This document shows, in pieces, positions 44,056 to 51,496 of a stretch of DNA of 64,000 nucleotides. Position 1 is the stretch's first letter; every line of letters begins with the position of its first letter. The DNA lies in assembly GCF_900106095.1 (NCBI RefSeq), contig NZ_FNUD01000002.1, positions 3,059,501-3,123,500 on the forward strand, given 5' to 3'. Position numbers and translations under genes: made by a program. The notes beneath the pieces are model-generated. The model saw only the letters and a list, made by a program, of their open reading frames with translations. It was not told the DNA's origin and made no database searches. This DNA is from Pseudomonas deceptionensis (GTDB lineage: Bacteria; Pseudomonadota; Gammaproteobacteria; Pseudomonadales; Pseudomonadaceae).

Positions 44056-45180
44056 ATGGGCACGATCACATCACGTAAGCGCAAGGACAATTCTACGGCC
44101 TACACGGCGCAGATACGGATTAATCGGGACGGAAAGACAGTTTATCAGGAAAGTCAAACCTTCGACCGAAAGCAGGTTGCGCAGGCCTGGATTAAGCGTC
44201 GGGAAACGGAACTGGCGGAGCCGGATGGCATTGATCGCGCGAACCGCAAGGGTGTGACGATAAAGAAAATGATCGAGCAGTACTTGAATGAATACGAAAA
44301 GATCCGGCCGCTAGGGAAGACCAAGAACGCCACGCTGAGGGCGATTCAGAATACCTGGTTGGGCGAGCTTGACGACTCGGCTCTGACCAGTCAGAAGTTG
44401 GTGGAATTCGCTCAATGGCGAATGGGTAAGGAGGGCGGGGGAGTCCAAGCACAGACGGTCGGCAACGACCTGGCACATTTGGGGGCGGTGTTGTCCGTGG
44501 CTCGGCCCGCTTGGGGCTATGAGGTCGATCCGCATGCAATGCCAGATGCGCGGAAGGTATTACGAAAGCTCGGCATGGTAAGCAAGAGCAAAGAGCGTAA
44601 CCGTCGGCCTACCTTGGAAGAGTTGGATAAACTCATGGAGCATTTTTTCGGGGTGTTAAAGCGGCGTCCGGACTCAATTCACATGCCGAAGATGATTGCT
44701 TTCGCGATCTTCTCGACACGTCGGCAGGAGGAAATCACCCGGATTCGGTGGGATGATCTTGACGACCTCCGACAGGCCGTGTTGGTGCGGGACATGAAGA
44801 ACCCTGGGCAAAAAATAGGTAACGACGTGTGGTGTCATCTGCCTGACGAAGCTTGGGTGATTCTGAATACCATGCCCAAAATAGAGAAGGAGATTTTTCC
44901 CTACAACGGTAAGTCAGTGTCAGCGGCCTTCACTCGGGCGTGCGCGTTGTTGGGTATTGAAGATCTGCATTTTCATGATCTTCGGCATGATGGGGTGAGC
45001 CGGCTTTTTGAAATGGATTGGGATATTCCTAGGGTGTCGAGTGTTTCGGGGCATAGGGACTGGAACTCAATGAGAAGATACACGCACATGAAGGGTCGAG
45101 GAGATCTGTATAAAGGTTGGAAATGGCTTGGTGAAATTTCTCCATCCGTTCCTGAGAAGAAAATTCCTAATGTCTTTTAG
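44056..45180 (+). CDS. Tyrosine integrase of the dusA-targeting family
   Basis: A 374-residue phage-type tyrosine recombinase. Catalytic residues are R222 (STRRQEE), K248, H307 and R310 (HDLRHDG), H333 (SGHRD) and the nucleophile Y342 (RRYTHMKG). The N-terminal arm- and core-binding domains precede. It inserts and excises the prophage at the adjacent dusA gene. There is no clear ribosome-binding site before the ATG, which suggests low or controlled expression. Confidence 0.95.
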   Translation: MGTITSRKRKDNSTAYTAQIRINRDGKTVYQESQTFDRKQVAQAWIKRRETELAEPDGIDRANRKGVTIKKMIEQYLNEYEKIRPLGKTKNATLRAIQNTWLGELDDSALTSQKLVEFAQWRMGKEGGGVQAQTVGNDLAHLGAVLSVARPAWGYEVDPHAMPDARKVLRKLGMVSKSKERNRRPTLEELDKLMEHFFGVLKRRPDSIHMPKMIAFAIFSTRRQEEITRIRWDDLDDLRQAVLVRDMKNPGQKIGNDVWCHLPDEAWVILNTMPKIEKEIFPYNGKSVSAAFTRACALLGIEDLHFHDLRHDGVSRLFEMDWDIPRVSSVSGHRDWNSMRRYTHMKGRGDLYKGWKWLGEISPSVPEKKIPNVF

Positions 45181-45405
45181 CTAGGCTGTAGCCTGCTCGC
45201 GTTAGCATTCTTCACCGGTAGTGTTGACAATCTTTGAATCTTGAGTGATATCATAATGACATCTTTTATAAAAAGCATGCTGCGATGTCACAAAAAATGG
45301 TGCCCCTGAAGGCTTTATTCTTTAAGCTGCAGGGTTTGTGGCGCAGTTACTTGAGTAAATGCCCGAATTATTGGGTCTTGAGATGATTTTGAAGGTAGGC
45401 ATGAG

Positions 45406-46293
45406 ATGTTAAGTACCAAGGACGCTGCGAAAATTTTCAGCAGCAAAGGTATTAATGCTGTTGCGCATGGAGACTTCGATTTTATATTGGAGGTGGCGAC
45501 TAAATATATTGATAATCTCAGCGATATTTTTTCTATTGAAGATGTGTTTCAAGAGTGTTACCGGCAGTTAAAGAAAGATTATAAATTCGAATACTATATT
45601 AAGAATATTATTGCAGAGAAAATTCTTCTTGGTCGTTATTCTCTCAATACCGCTACGCTGCTTAATGAATTTAGGGTTGGCGAAAACAAAGCGGATTGCG
45701 TAATTTTGAATGGCCTCAGTACTTGTTACGAGATAAAGTCTGAGTACGATAGCTTGGGTCGGTTAGAAGATCAGCTCTGCTCTTATCTTAAAATTTTTGA
45801 TAAGGTTAATGTTGTAACTACTGAGGGCCATATTAAAAAAGTCGAAAAAATATCGCCTGAATCTGTGGGCGTTATGCGGTTAGGTAAAAATGATGTTCTG
45901 ACTCAGATTAGGCCGGCTGCGCTGTCTACTGAGCCGGTTGATGTCGATGTTTTGATGGCTTCTTTGCGGCGTAATGAATACCTATCTCTTGTGAAAGAGC
46001 TTTGTGGTGAAGTGCCAGTTTCAGCTAATACTGGGATCTATGAGGAGTGCAAGTCATTACTGCGGACTGTAGATTCATCTAAATTACGAACAGCTTTTTG
46101 CCGTACTGTAAAATCCACACGTAGAATCGACAAGGGTTATGTCGGAGGTTTGCCTAAGAGCTTGCTGGTGGCTGGTATCGAATATCGAGTTCCATCTTCT
46201 AGTAAGATTCAATTGTTGCAAAACATGAAAATACATTTCAGAAAGGAAGCTTTATGTACTACCCAATTCTCAAGGCTAAACGGCACGAGCTAA
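45406..46293 (+). CDS. sce7726 family protein (PD-(D/E)XK-like)
   Basis: A 295-residue protein of the sce7726 family. The region about 68-130 reads EKILLGRYSLNTATLLNEFR, then KADCVIL (D97), CYEIKSEYDSL (E109, K111) and EDQLCSY, which fits a PD-(D/E)XK nuclease core. The gene is AT-rich compared with both sides. It overlaps the sce7725-family gene by 40 bases. Function is unproven; an anti-phage role is inferred from its position as prophage cargo beside the integrase. Confidence 0.75.
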   Translation: MLSTKDAAKIFSSKGINAVAHGDFDFILEVATKYIDNLSDIFSIEDVFQECYRQLKKDYKFEYYIKNIIAEKILLGRYSLNTATLLNEFRVGENKADCVILNGLSTCYEIKSEYDSLGRLEDQLCSYLKIFDKVNVVTTEGHIKKVEKISPESVGVMRLGKNDVLTQIRPAALSTEPVDVDVLMASLRRNEYLSLVKELCGEVPVSANTGIYEECKSLLRTVDSSKLRTAFCRTVKSTRRIDKGYVGGLPKSLLVAGIEYRVPSSSKIQLLQNMKIHFRKEALCTTQFSRLNGTS

Positions 46294-47171
46294 AAACTTT
46301 GTTTGATCTCGCGGCAGTATTGTCTGTAAATAAGTATAAGCCAGTAATTGAGCCCGTTAATGGTTTGTTAAAGCCATTGATTACGACTATCGAACAGCTG
46401 CACAAAAACTCCGTCTCGCCCCTAGTAGTGATTAATCCTTCTCAAGGTCATTTTGCGAAGAACTCATCGTCGGGTGTGTTTGGGTTGCTTCAGGCTGATA
46501 GTAAATCAGCTAACAAGTTTGTACCCTGTATTAAAGTTCGTGATTCTGCTGACACGGCTGCGCTTGCGCTGCTGGCAACCTATCCTTCAGCTGCTATCTA
46601 TCTTGAGAATGATGTTGGGGTTTCCTCTGTTGGGCTTCTCAACGGAGCTTCATGTGTGCTATTGAATCAGCAGAAAGTTGATTCAGATATTGTAGATAAA
46701 CTAACGAATGTGGTGTTGTACGCAGATAGTTTTGCAAAAAAGAAACGCAATGCTGATTATGGTCCTAAGTCGTTTTTTTCAGGCTTGCATGTATCTTATA
46801 AGAAAAGGCCAAATGTGACTGGCTTCGGTGATTTTACAATCATGGGGGAGGAGTATTTGGATGCAGGGGGGCCAGCATATGTTGTGGCTTTACATGTATC
46901 TCATATTGATGCCTTGTCGCCTAATTCATTGCATGTGCATCATTATTGCTCCACTGTAGATGATAAGGTTCCGACCAACTCTGGCGGTAAATATAAAGAA
47001 GCGCTGGATAAGATGTTTCTATTTGATGCTGCTAATCCAGGTGTATATGACAGGACACTTGGGATGGGGGAGTTTAGGGCTTCACATGCAGCGCGCCATT
47101 TTCCTGGTCTTGGTATTGTTAAAGAAATGTGTATGAAGCACCATATTGAGACGGTGTGTAATTTTATTTGA
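46254..47171 (+). CDS. sce7725 family (beta-protein-like) protein
   Basis: A 305-residue protein that I recognise as the sce7725/'beta protein' family, which travels with sce7726. The start MYYPILKAKRHELKTL is the usual one, and AAGGA lies 6 bases before the ATG. It is AT-rich like its partner. No catalytic motif is evident. It is probably co-translated with sce7726; a terminator follows at 47184. Confidence 0.75.
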   Translation: MYYPILKAKRHELKTLFDLAAVLSVNKYKPVIEPVNGLLKPLITTIEQLHKNSVSPLVVINPSQGHFAKNSSSGVFGLLQADSKSANKFVPCIKVRDSADTAALALLATYPSAAIYLENDVGVSSVGLLNGASCVLLNQQKVDSDIVDKLTNVVLYADSFAKKKRNADYGPKSFFSGLHVSYKKRPNVTGFGDFTIMGEEYLDAGGPAYVVALHVSHIDALSPNSLHVHHYCSTVDDKVPTNSGGKYKEALDKMFLFDAANPGVYDRTLGMGEFRASHAARHFPGLGIVKEMCMKHHIETVCNFI

Positions 47172-47183
47172 TGTTTCTGGGTG

Positions 47184-47216
47184 GTCGAGGCATCGGCATA
47201 TTATGCCTCGACTTTA
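47184..47216 (+). terminator. Terminator of the sce7726/sce7725 pair
   Basis: A perfect 10-bp stem (GTCGAGGCAT with ATGCCTCGAC), a 9-base loop and a short TTTAT tail lie 12 bases after the stop. Confidence 0.7.
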
Positions 47217-47222
47217 TGCTCG

Positions 47223-47495
47223 CTATCTGGTGCTTCTGTTCATTAGTTTGTTTTGTTCTGTGGTTGCGATATTTCTTTGTTTGTCTATGTATTCAGCGAG
47301 GTCGTTTAGATGTATCCCTAAAGCTGCTTTTTGAGAGGGGGTGCCCAAACGGATTACGGGAATGTCAATTTCTCCGCTGAGTCTTTTGATTTTGAATTTC
47401 TCTACCGTAAGGTGCAAATAATCTCGGCATACAGTATCGATTGGTATAACTGCTTGGCCACTGTATTGCGCCATCAGTAGAAAGAAAGTGTTCAT
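47223..47495 (-). CDS. Pyocin activator PrtN-like protein
   Basis: A 90-residue protein with the PrtN signature MNTFFLLMAQYSGQAVIP, DTVCRDYLHLTVEKF and GIHLNDLAEYIDKQR. PrtN activates pyocin or phage genes after DNA damage. It is last in the leftward early operon whose promoter carries a repressor operator, so it should be made only on induction. Confidence 0.8.
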   Translation of the reverse strand: MNTFFLLMAQYSGQAVIPIDTVCRDYLHLTVEKFKIKRLSGEIDIPVIRLGTPSQKAALGIHLNDLAEYIDKQRNIATTEQNKLMNRSTR

Positions 47496-47519
47496 GGTGC
47501 ACTCCTAGCTTGAAGCTTT

Positions 47520-47795
47520 TTAATCAATGCTTGAAGTAATAGTTAACTGTTTTGCCTCTGTGGGCTCAAAGTCTCCTATCTTTTTTAGTGCTTCTAAGAT
47601 GGTGTAACCATAGGCAGTGTCAATTGGTTCGCTTTCGCCACCGTAACGCTCGATATGACATCCTCCTTCATATTCCCAATATATTGAAATTCGTTCATCT
47701 TGAATCCTGCTTATCAAGTTGTCTGATTCCGCACTAGAGGCGATGCGCTTGTTAGTCAGCGAGTTGGTTAAGTCGTGTGTATTTATGGTTTTCAT
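47520..47795 (-). CDS. Hypothetical phage protein
   Basis: A 91-residue acidic protein without signal peptide or membrane span (for example DERISIYWEYEGGCHIERYGGE). No family recognised. It lies between two PrtN-like genes in the leftward early operon. Confidence 0.5.
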   Translation of the reverse strand: MKTINTHDLTNSLTNKRIASSAESDNLISRIQDERISIYWEYEGGCHIERYGGESEPIDTAYGYTILEALKKIGDFEPTEAKQLTITSSID

Positions 47796-47849
47796 TTTCG
47801 TTACCTCATTTTTTGAGTTTGCCTCTGATTGGCAAGAGTCACCGTTGAG

Positions 47850-48092
47850 TCAAGCCGCTTGCTTTGTCGCTTGGGCATCGAGGTATTCGGCGAGGTCGTG
47901 CAGATAAACCACTGGCTTAGCCCGTGCCGAGCAATGCAAACGCTTAATAACGAGCTGAATCCTTCCGGCCTTGATTTCTCTCAACAGGTAGCGGTCAGTG
48001 CGGATGTGCGTGAAATACTGCTCACGCACCGCGGACAGGCTTGGGCACGGCGTGGCGAACTGGCGTCTAAGTTGTTCCAGGGTGTTGCTCAC
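47850..48092 (-). CDS. Second PrtN-like protein
   Basis: An 80-residue protein with the second half of the PrtN pattern: SLSAVREQYFTHIRTDRYLL, REIKAGRIQLVIKRL and VVYLHDLAEYLDAQ. It is distant from the PrtN-like protein at 47223. Its ATG overlaps the upstream stop. It may be a variant DNA-binding regulator. Confidence 0.6.
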   Translation of the reverse strand: MSNTLEQLRRQFATPCPSLSAVREQYFTHIRTDRYLLREIKAGRIQLVIKRLHCSARAKPVVYLHDLAEYLDAQATKQAA

Positions 48093-48463
48093 GCGGCACT
48101 CTCCCCGTGCCCCTCTATTGGGGGCAGCAACTTGAGGCGGATCAATTCAGCCAGACCTTCTTTGCTTTTGCCCTTCGCGGCTGCCAGCAGATTGCCTTCT
48201 GCGTCTGTTACGACAGCGCCGTATGGGTATACGGAGCAGTTAACTGGTGTCACGTAGGCGATCTGGTTGTCAGCGATCACTGCGTCAATGCAACGGTATA
48301 GTTCGGCCAGGGTGACCGTGACACAGGACAAGGTCTCCATAAGCGGAACAGCCTCTGCTGATGTCCTAATTATCGTAGCGCGACTGACGATGGCCGGATT
48401 TTTCACGAATATCGGGACCAGTTTCAAGGCGCCGATCGCTTGGGTTATGGCGTTCTGTTTCAT
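48089..48463 (-). CDS. Hypothetical phage protein
   Basis: A 124-residue soluble protein, no family recognised. The central part is rich in Val/Ile/Ala (YPYGAVVTDAEGNLLAAAKG). It is tightly packed with both neighbours by 4-base overlaps, which supports it being expressed. Confidence 0.5.
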   Translation of the reverse strand: MKQNAITQAIGALKLVPIFVKNPAIVSRATIIRTSAEAVPLMETLSCVTVTLAELYRCIDAVIADNQIAYVTPVNCSVYPYGAVVTDAEGNLLAAAKGKSKEGLAELIRLKLLPPIEGHGESAA

Positions 48464-48741
48464 GCTGCGGCGTCCTTTTTAACAGGGGGCACGGTGATGC
48501 CTAGTTGCTTTCTTAGCCAATTCACGCCGGGCTCCTTCACCATCACAACCGCGTAATAGCTGAAGGTGTTGATGTTCACGTTCCAGCGACTTCGGGTGTC
48601 CACATACAGATAACCTTGGTCTCGGTGCTTGCTAGCCAGTTCACCGTTCTGAGTCAAAATGCCAAGCTCACGTAAGCGACTGCGGAAGGCGCGTGGTTTC
48701 AAGCCAAGTAGGGCGGCAGTAGCATCCAGGGTTCGGTTCAT
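48460..48741 (-). CDS. KilAC-type phage antirepressor domain protein
   Basis: A 93-residue protein resembling the C-terminal KilAC domain of phage antirepressors: LGLKPRAFRSRLRELGILTQ and a Trp/Tyr-rich strand region (NVNINTFSYYAVVMVKEPGVNWLRKQLGI). It lacks the N-terminal DNA-binding half of full antirepressors. It is in the repressor-controlled leftward operon. Confidence 0.6.
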   Translation of the reverse strand: MNRTLDATAALLGLKPRAFRSRLRELGILTQNGELASKHRDQGYLYVDTRSRWNVNINTFSYYAVVMVKEPGVNWLRKQLGITVPPVKKDAAA

Positions 48742-48752
48742 GTGACTGCTCC

Positions 48753-49316
48753 TTAAGCCGCTGCGCGAGCGCCAAGGGCATTGAAGATCTCGTCCAGTTG
48801 GCCGGTCATCTGCTCAATCGTTTCGTCGTTGTGCACCACGAAATCGTTGTCGTGTATGGCTATCCCGGTTTCGCTGATATGTGGGTTCACATCGGGTGCG
48901 CTTTCGCGTAGCAAATGGATGACCAGACCGCCTTTCTCTCGAACGAACGCCGCTTCGTTTTCAAATCGAAGATCGCTAATCACAAAGCCGGAGGCTGCCG
49001 TATTGGTTTGCTCGAGGAATCCAAGGTTTTGCTCGGCTAGAAGCAGCCACAGCTCGGGGTGCACCTGATTACGGCCCCACTCGGTGCCCATCGACTGCAT
49101 CAGTTCGCGTGCGGAGCGGCCTAGCCAGGCGATTGGCTGTTCTTTGTGCTCGTCGTCAAAGTCACGTGGGCTAAGGTTGAGGATGGTTGTTAGGCCTTCA
49201 CGCAGCGGGTCTGCGAATGCGTAAGTCTGGAGGTTGTGCGTGCAGACTAGGTGTTTGGCAGCGGTTGTTTTGCCCGTGCGGGCGAGGCCTGCTAATCCAA
49301 TCAGTAACTTTTTCAT
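48753..49316 (-). CDS. Phage deoxynucleoside monophosphate kinase
   Basis: A 187-residue P-loop kinase: Walker A GLARTGKTTAAK, then FADPLREGL and SARELMQSMGTEWGR, typical of phage dNMP kinases. It would phosphorylate dNMPs from degraded host DNA for phage replication. It overlaps the first gene of the leftward operon by four bases. Confidence 0.8.
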   Translation of the reverse strand: MKKLLIGLAGLARTGKTTAAKHLVCTHNLQTYAFADPLREGLTTILNLSPRDFDDEHKEQPIAWLGRSARELMQSMGTEWGRNQVHPELWLLLAEQNLGFLEQTNTAASGFVISDLRFENEAAFVREKGGLVIHLLRESAPDVNPHISETGIAIHDNDFVVHNDETIEQMTGQLDEIFNALGARAAA

Positions 49317-49504
49317 GCCGCAGCACCTCCGAATGAGGAGGTGGTTTCAGCTATCTGCGGAGTGAGTTCGATACGCCCTGGGCTGGTTATGATCGCCAAG
49401 CGGCCGGTGCGGCGTTGAATAGCATCCACTGAGGAGGGGCAGTTGCAGGCTGCCGGGTGGATGTATACCCGGCAGCGGGTGAGGTTGCGTTGTGTCGTTT
49501 GCAT
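49313..49504 (-). CDS. Small early phage protein, unknown
   Basis: A 63-residue protein with two cysteines (AACNCPSS) and no recognised family. I use the ATG at 49504 because an operator-like site lies at 49552-49570; the longer frame to 49567 would overlap it. It is the first gene of the leftward early operon. Confidence 0.55.
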   Translation of the reverse strand: MQTTQRNLTRCRVYIHPAACNCPSSVDAIQRRTGRLAIITSPGRIELTPQIAETTSSFGGAAA

Positions 49505-49551
49505 GGTTAGTACTCTTGGTGAGAGGTCTACGATGCAAACGATACAAATAC

Positions 49552-49570
49552 GTATTGGTCTAGTCAATAC
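49552..49570. promoter_or_regulatory. Repressor operator of the leftward early operon
   Basis: GTATTGGTCTAGTCAATAC differs from the operator at 50332-50350 at only two symmetric positions. AATACGTATT (49547-49556), a further palindrome with the same half-site, overlaps it. Confidence 0.75.
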
Positions 49571-49598
49571 ATTGGCGTATTAATTTTTCTATGGGCGA

Positions 49599-49620
49599 TA
49601 AAAAGCCCACGTAGTGGGCT
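49599..49620 (-). terminator. Terminator of the repressor gene
   Basis: On the minus strand AGCCCAC, a TAC loop and GTGGGCT are followed by TTTTTATC. It lies 12 bases after the repressor stop. Confidence 0.9.
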
Positions 49621-49631
49621 AGTGTTTGTCG

Positions 49632-50294
49632 CTAGAAAACTTCGAGCTTGGAGAAAACGACCCCGCAAATCATGGCGTCAGCTCCCAATTCAATAATGGG
49701 GTCAGGCCATGCGGGGTTAAGAGGCTTTAGAAATTGTCTGCGACCTTCTATGACAAGCTGTTTGAATGTCGCTTCTTGGCTGTCGACAAGCTTCGCAATA
49801 ACAAGTGAGCCATTCTCAGGAGTCTTGGCAGGATCAACAAAAATGATGTCCCCATCTCGGAATGAGCGCCGCTCATACTGGTTAAACATTGAGAGTCCGC
49901 GGACTCGTAAGGCGTAGGTTTGTTTGCTATGTGAGGCAGCGCATGGAAGCCAAATCTCGGCATCATCCAGGGTTTTTATATCAGATACTTCGCACCACGC
50001 ACCTGCTTGGACCCATGAGATCAAAGGCACATAACCTCTAATAGCGGGTCCTTCCTCGACATTGATGTCGAGTCCTGAAGTAACCACGTCAACATCGTCA
50101 CCGCCTTTCCATAGCCAGTTGCTGCTGACCTTTAAGGCCTTCGCGATTTTTTCGACATTTTCCTGCCTGGGGCTTTTCACTTCATTGGTGACTATTCGAT
50201 GAATAGTTGGCTGGGGAACGCCTGAGCGTCGCCCTAGCTCACCTTCTGACAGGTTGAGCTCTGTCATGCGCTGAGCGATACGGTCGCCAATCAC
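49632..50294 (-). CDS. CI/LexA-type self-cleaving phage repressor
   Basis: A 220-residue repressor: N-terminal HTH (LSEGELGRRSGVPQPTIHRIV) and C-terminal S24 peptidase with cleavage site A97-G98 (WVQAGAW), nucleophile S135 (VRGLSMF) and K168 (LVIAKLV). DNA damage should trigger RecA-stimulated cleavage. I use the GTG at 50294, which has AAAGGGAT placed just right; a TTG at 50315 is possible but overlaps that site. It is divergent from the Cro-like gene. Confidence 0.92.
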   Translation of the reverse strand: MIGDRIAQRMTELNLSEGELGRRSGVPQPTIHRIVTNEVKSPRQENVEKIAKALKVSSNWLWKGGDDVDVVTSGLDINVEEGPAIRGYVPLISWVQAGAWCEVSDIKTLDDAEIWLPCAASHSKQTYALRVRGLSMFNQYERRSFRDGDIIFVDPAKTPENGSLVIAKLVDSQEATFKQLVIEGRRQFLKPLNPAWPDPIIELGADAMICGVVFSKLEVF

Positions 50295-50331
50295 TTTCAG
50301 ATCCCTTTGATTCAAAAACGTATCGGAGATT

Positions 50332-50363
50332 GTATTGATCTAATCAATACGTTTGTGTATTGT
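50332..50363 (+). promoter_or_regulatory. Rightward early promoter with repressor operator
   Basis: GTATTGATCTAATCAATAC (50332-50350) is a perfect 8+3+8 palindrome. TTGATC (50335-50340) and TATTGT (50358-50363), 17 bases apart, read as -35 and -10 for the Cro-like gene, with the operator covering -35. A further half-site pair, CAATAC-6-GTATTG, spans 50345-50362. Confidence 0.75.
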
Positions 50364-50387
50364 CTCGTTCAATGCGAAAGGACATTG

Positions 50388-50594
50388 GTGACCGATATGA
50401 CCATTCAGGAGATGCTGGCGAAGTTACTGCTATCCGGGATGTCTCAGAGAGACATTGCCCAAAAAGTGGGCACTACGCAGCCCACTATCAATCGAGCCAC
50501 TAAGGGCTCTGACATTCGTTACGTGACAGGGAAGGCAATTGAGTGCTTGTACCTACAAATGACAGATGCGGCTGATATTGAGTCAGCCGCTTAA
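50388..50594 (+). CDS. Cro-like HTH regulator
   Basis: A 68-residue helix-turn-helix protein (MLAKLLLSGMSQRDIAQKVGTTQPTINRATKGSDIRY). The GTG at 50388 has an AGGA site 5 bases upstream; an ATG at 50397 is the alternative. Opposite the CI-type repressor across the shared operator region, it should act as Cro, repressing CI and early genes in lytic growth. Confidence 0.8.
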   Translation: MTDMTIQEMLAKLLLSGMSQRDIAQKVGTTQPTINRATKGSDIRYVTGKAIECLYLQMTDAADIESAA

Positions 50595-50675
50595 AGCATG
50601 GGCCCAGAACCTCTCACCAAAGAAACGCCGGGTCGACAGAGCAATGTAGTTGTAGATCTACATCGCTAAAAGGGT

Positions 50676-50715
50676 GCTGGACCGGAGCCTCTCACCACAG
50701 ATCCTCCGGTCCAGC
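50676..50715. other. 12-bp perfect inverted repeat upstream of the CII-like gene
   Basis: GCTGGACCGGAG (50676-50687) and CTCCGGTCCAGC (50704-50715) flank a 16-base loop containing CCTCTCACCA. The same CCTCTCACCA core also occurs in the spacer before it, around 50611-50620. Transcribed from the early promoter it would form a stable RNA hairpin. It lies 94 bases before the CII-like start. Confidence 0.65.
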
Positions 50716-50808
50716 TACGACGATACACAGCACATGTACATCGGTCGTGGTCGTAGGATAGGGCGTGCCCTGTTATATGGCTACACCGTAAAAGGGGTTT
50801 TTACGGTT

Positions 50809-51297
50809 ATGAGTCGCATCGATCTATTACCGGACGCTGGTCCGGTGCTTTCATTGCGTCACGCGCTCTATCGCGCAGGACGTTCCTACAAGGGTGGTGT
50901 CACCGCACTTGCATTCGCAATGGTGATCGACAACGACTCCCTGCAGAAGAAACTCAAACTCGACGAAGAACGCCGCTGGCTTACGCCGGATGAGCTGGAG
51001 GAGGTGATTCGCCTCACGGCTGATCCGCGTTTGCTCGATGCCTTAGTGCGTCCAGCCGGGGCCGTTTGGTACAAGCCAACGCCAGTGCCTGCAACAAAAG
51101 AAGCGTTGAAAGCGGTAGGCAAGTTGCTTCATGAATCTGGCGAGTTTGTGTCTTGCATGCACGACGGTGTGGCTGACGCAGTTTGGGAGTCGCACGAAGT
51201 CGCCATTCTTGAGAAGCGAGGCATGGACGTTATCCGTGAGGTACTGGGCATCATGGCCGGCGCACGCCAGGCAATGGAGGATCGCGATAATGGCTGA
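50809..51297 (+). CDS. CII-like phage regulatory protein (Phage_CP76 type)
   Basis: A 162-residue protein resembling the phage regulatory CII family: SLRHALYRAGRSYKGGVTALAFAMVIDNDSLQKKLK followed by LTPDELEEVIRLTADPRLLDAL. Such proteins control the switch or early expression of temperate phages. I use the ATG at 50809 with an AAAGGGG site; the longer frame would include the hairpin at 50676-50715. Confidence 0.75.
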   Translation: MSRIDLLPDAGPVLSLRHALYRAGRSYKGGVTALAFAMVIDNDSLQKKLKLDEERRWLTPDELEEVIRLTADPRLLDALVRPAGAVWYKPTPVPATKEALKAVGKLLHESGEFVSCMHDGVADAVWESHEVAILEKRGMDVIREVLGIMAGARQAMEDRDNG

Positions 51298-51496
51298 CAT
51301 CGTTGATCTGGCTAATGACTATGCGGATGAGTTTTTACAGCGCGCTTTGGAGCAACGTCAGCGTGCTTCAGCATCCGCGGTCAGTGCATCAATATGTGTT
51401 GATTGCGATGAACCGATACCAGTGCTCCGCCAGGAGAAGGTCAAAGGCTGCCAAACCTGCGTCAATTGCCAAGAGTTGCGGGAGCGCCGCAGATGA
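51290..51496 (+). CDS. TraR/DksA-type C4 zinc-finger protein
   Basis: A 68-residue protein with helix ANDYADEFLQRALEQRQ and a four-cysteine finger, CVDCDEPIP...CQTCVNCQ. This is the small phage TraR/DksA type that binds the RNA polymerase secondary channel. It overlaps the CII-like gene by 8 bases and the primase gene by 4. Confidence 0.85.
   Translation: MADIVDLANDYADEFLQRALEQRQRASASAVSASICVDCDEPIPVLRQEKVKGCQTCVNCQELRERRR

Noticed and set aside
47146..47380. Two small hydrophobic plus-strand frames after the sce7725 gene.
   Set aside because: They overlap the terminator hairpin and run opposite the PrtN-like gene; no ribosome-binding site.
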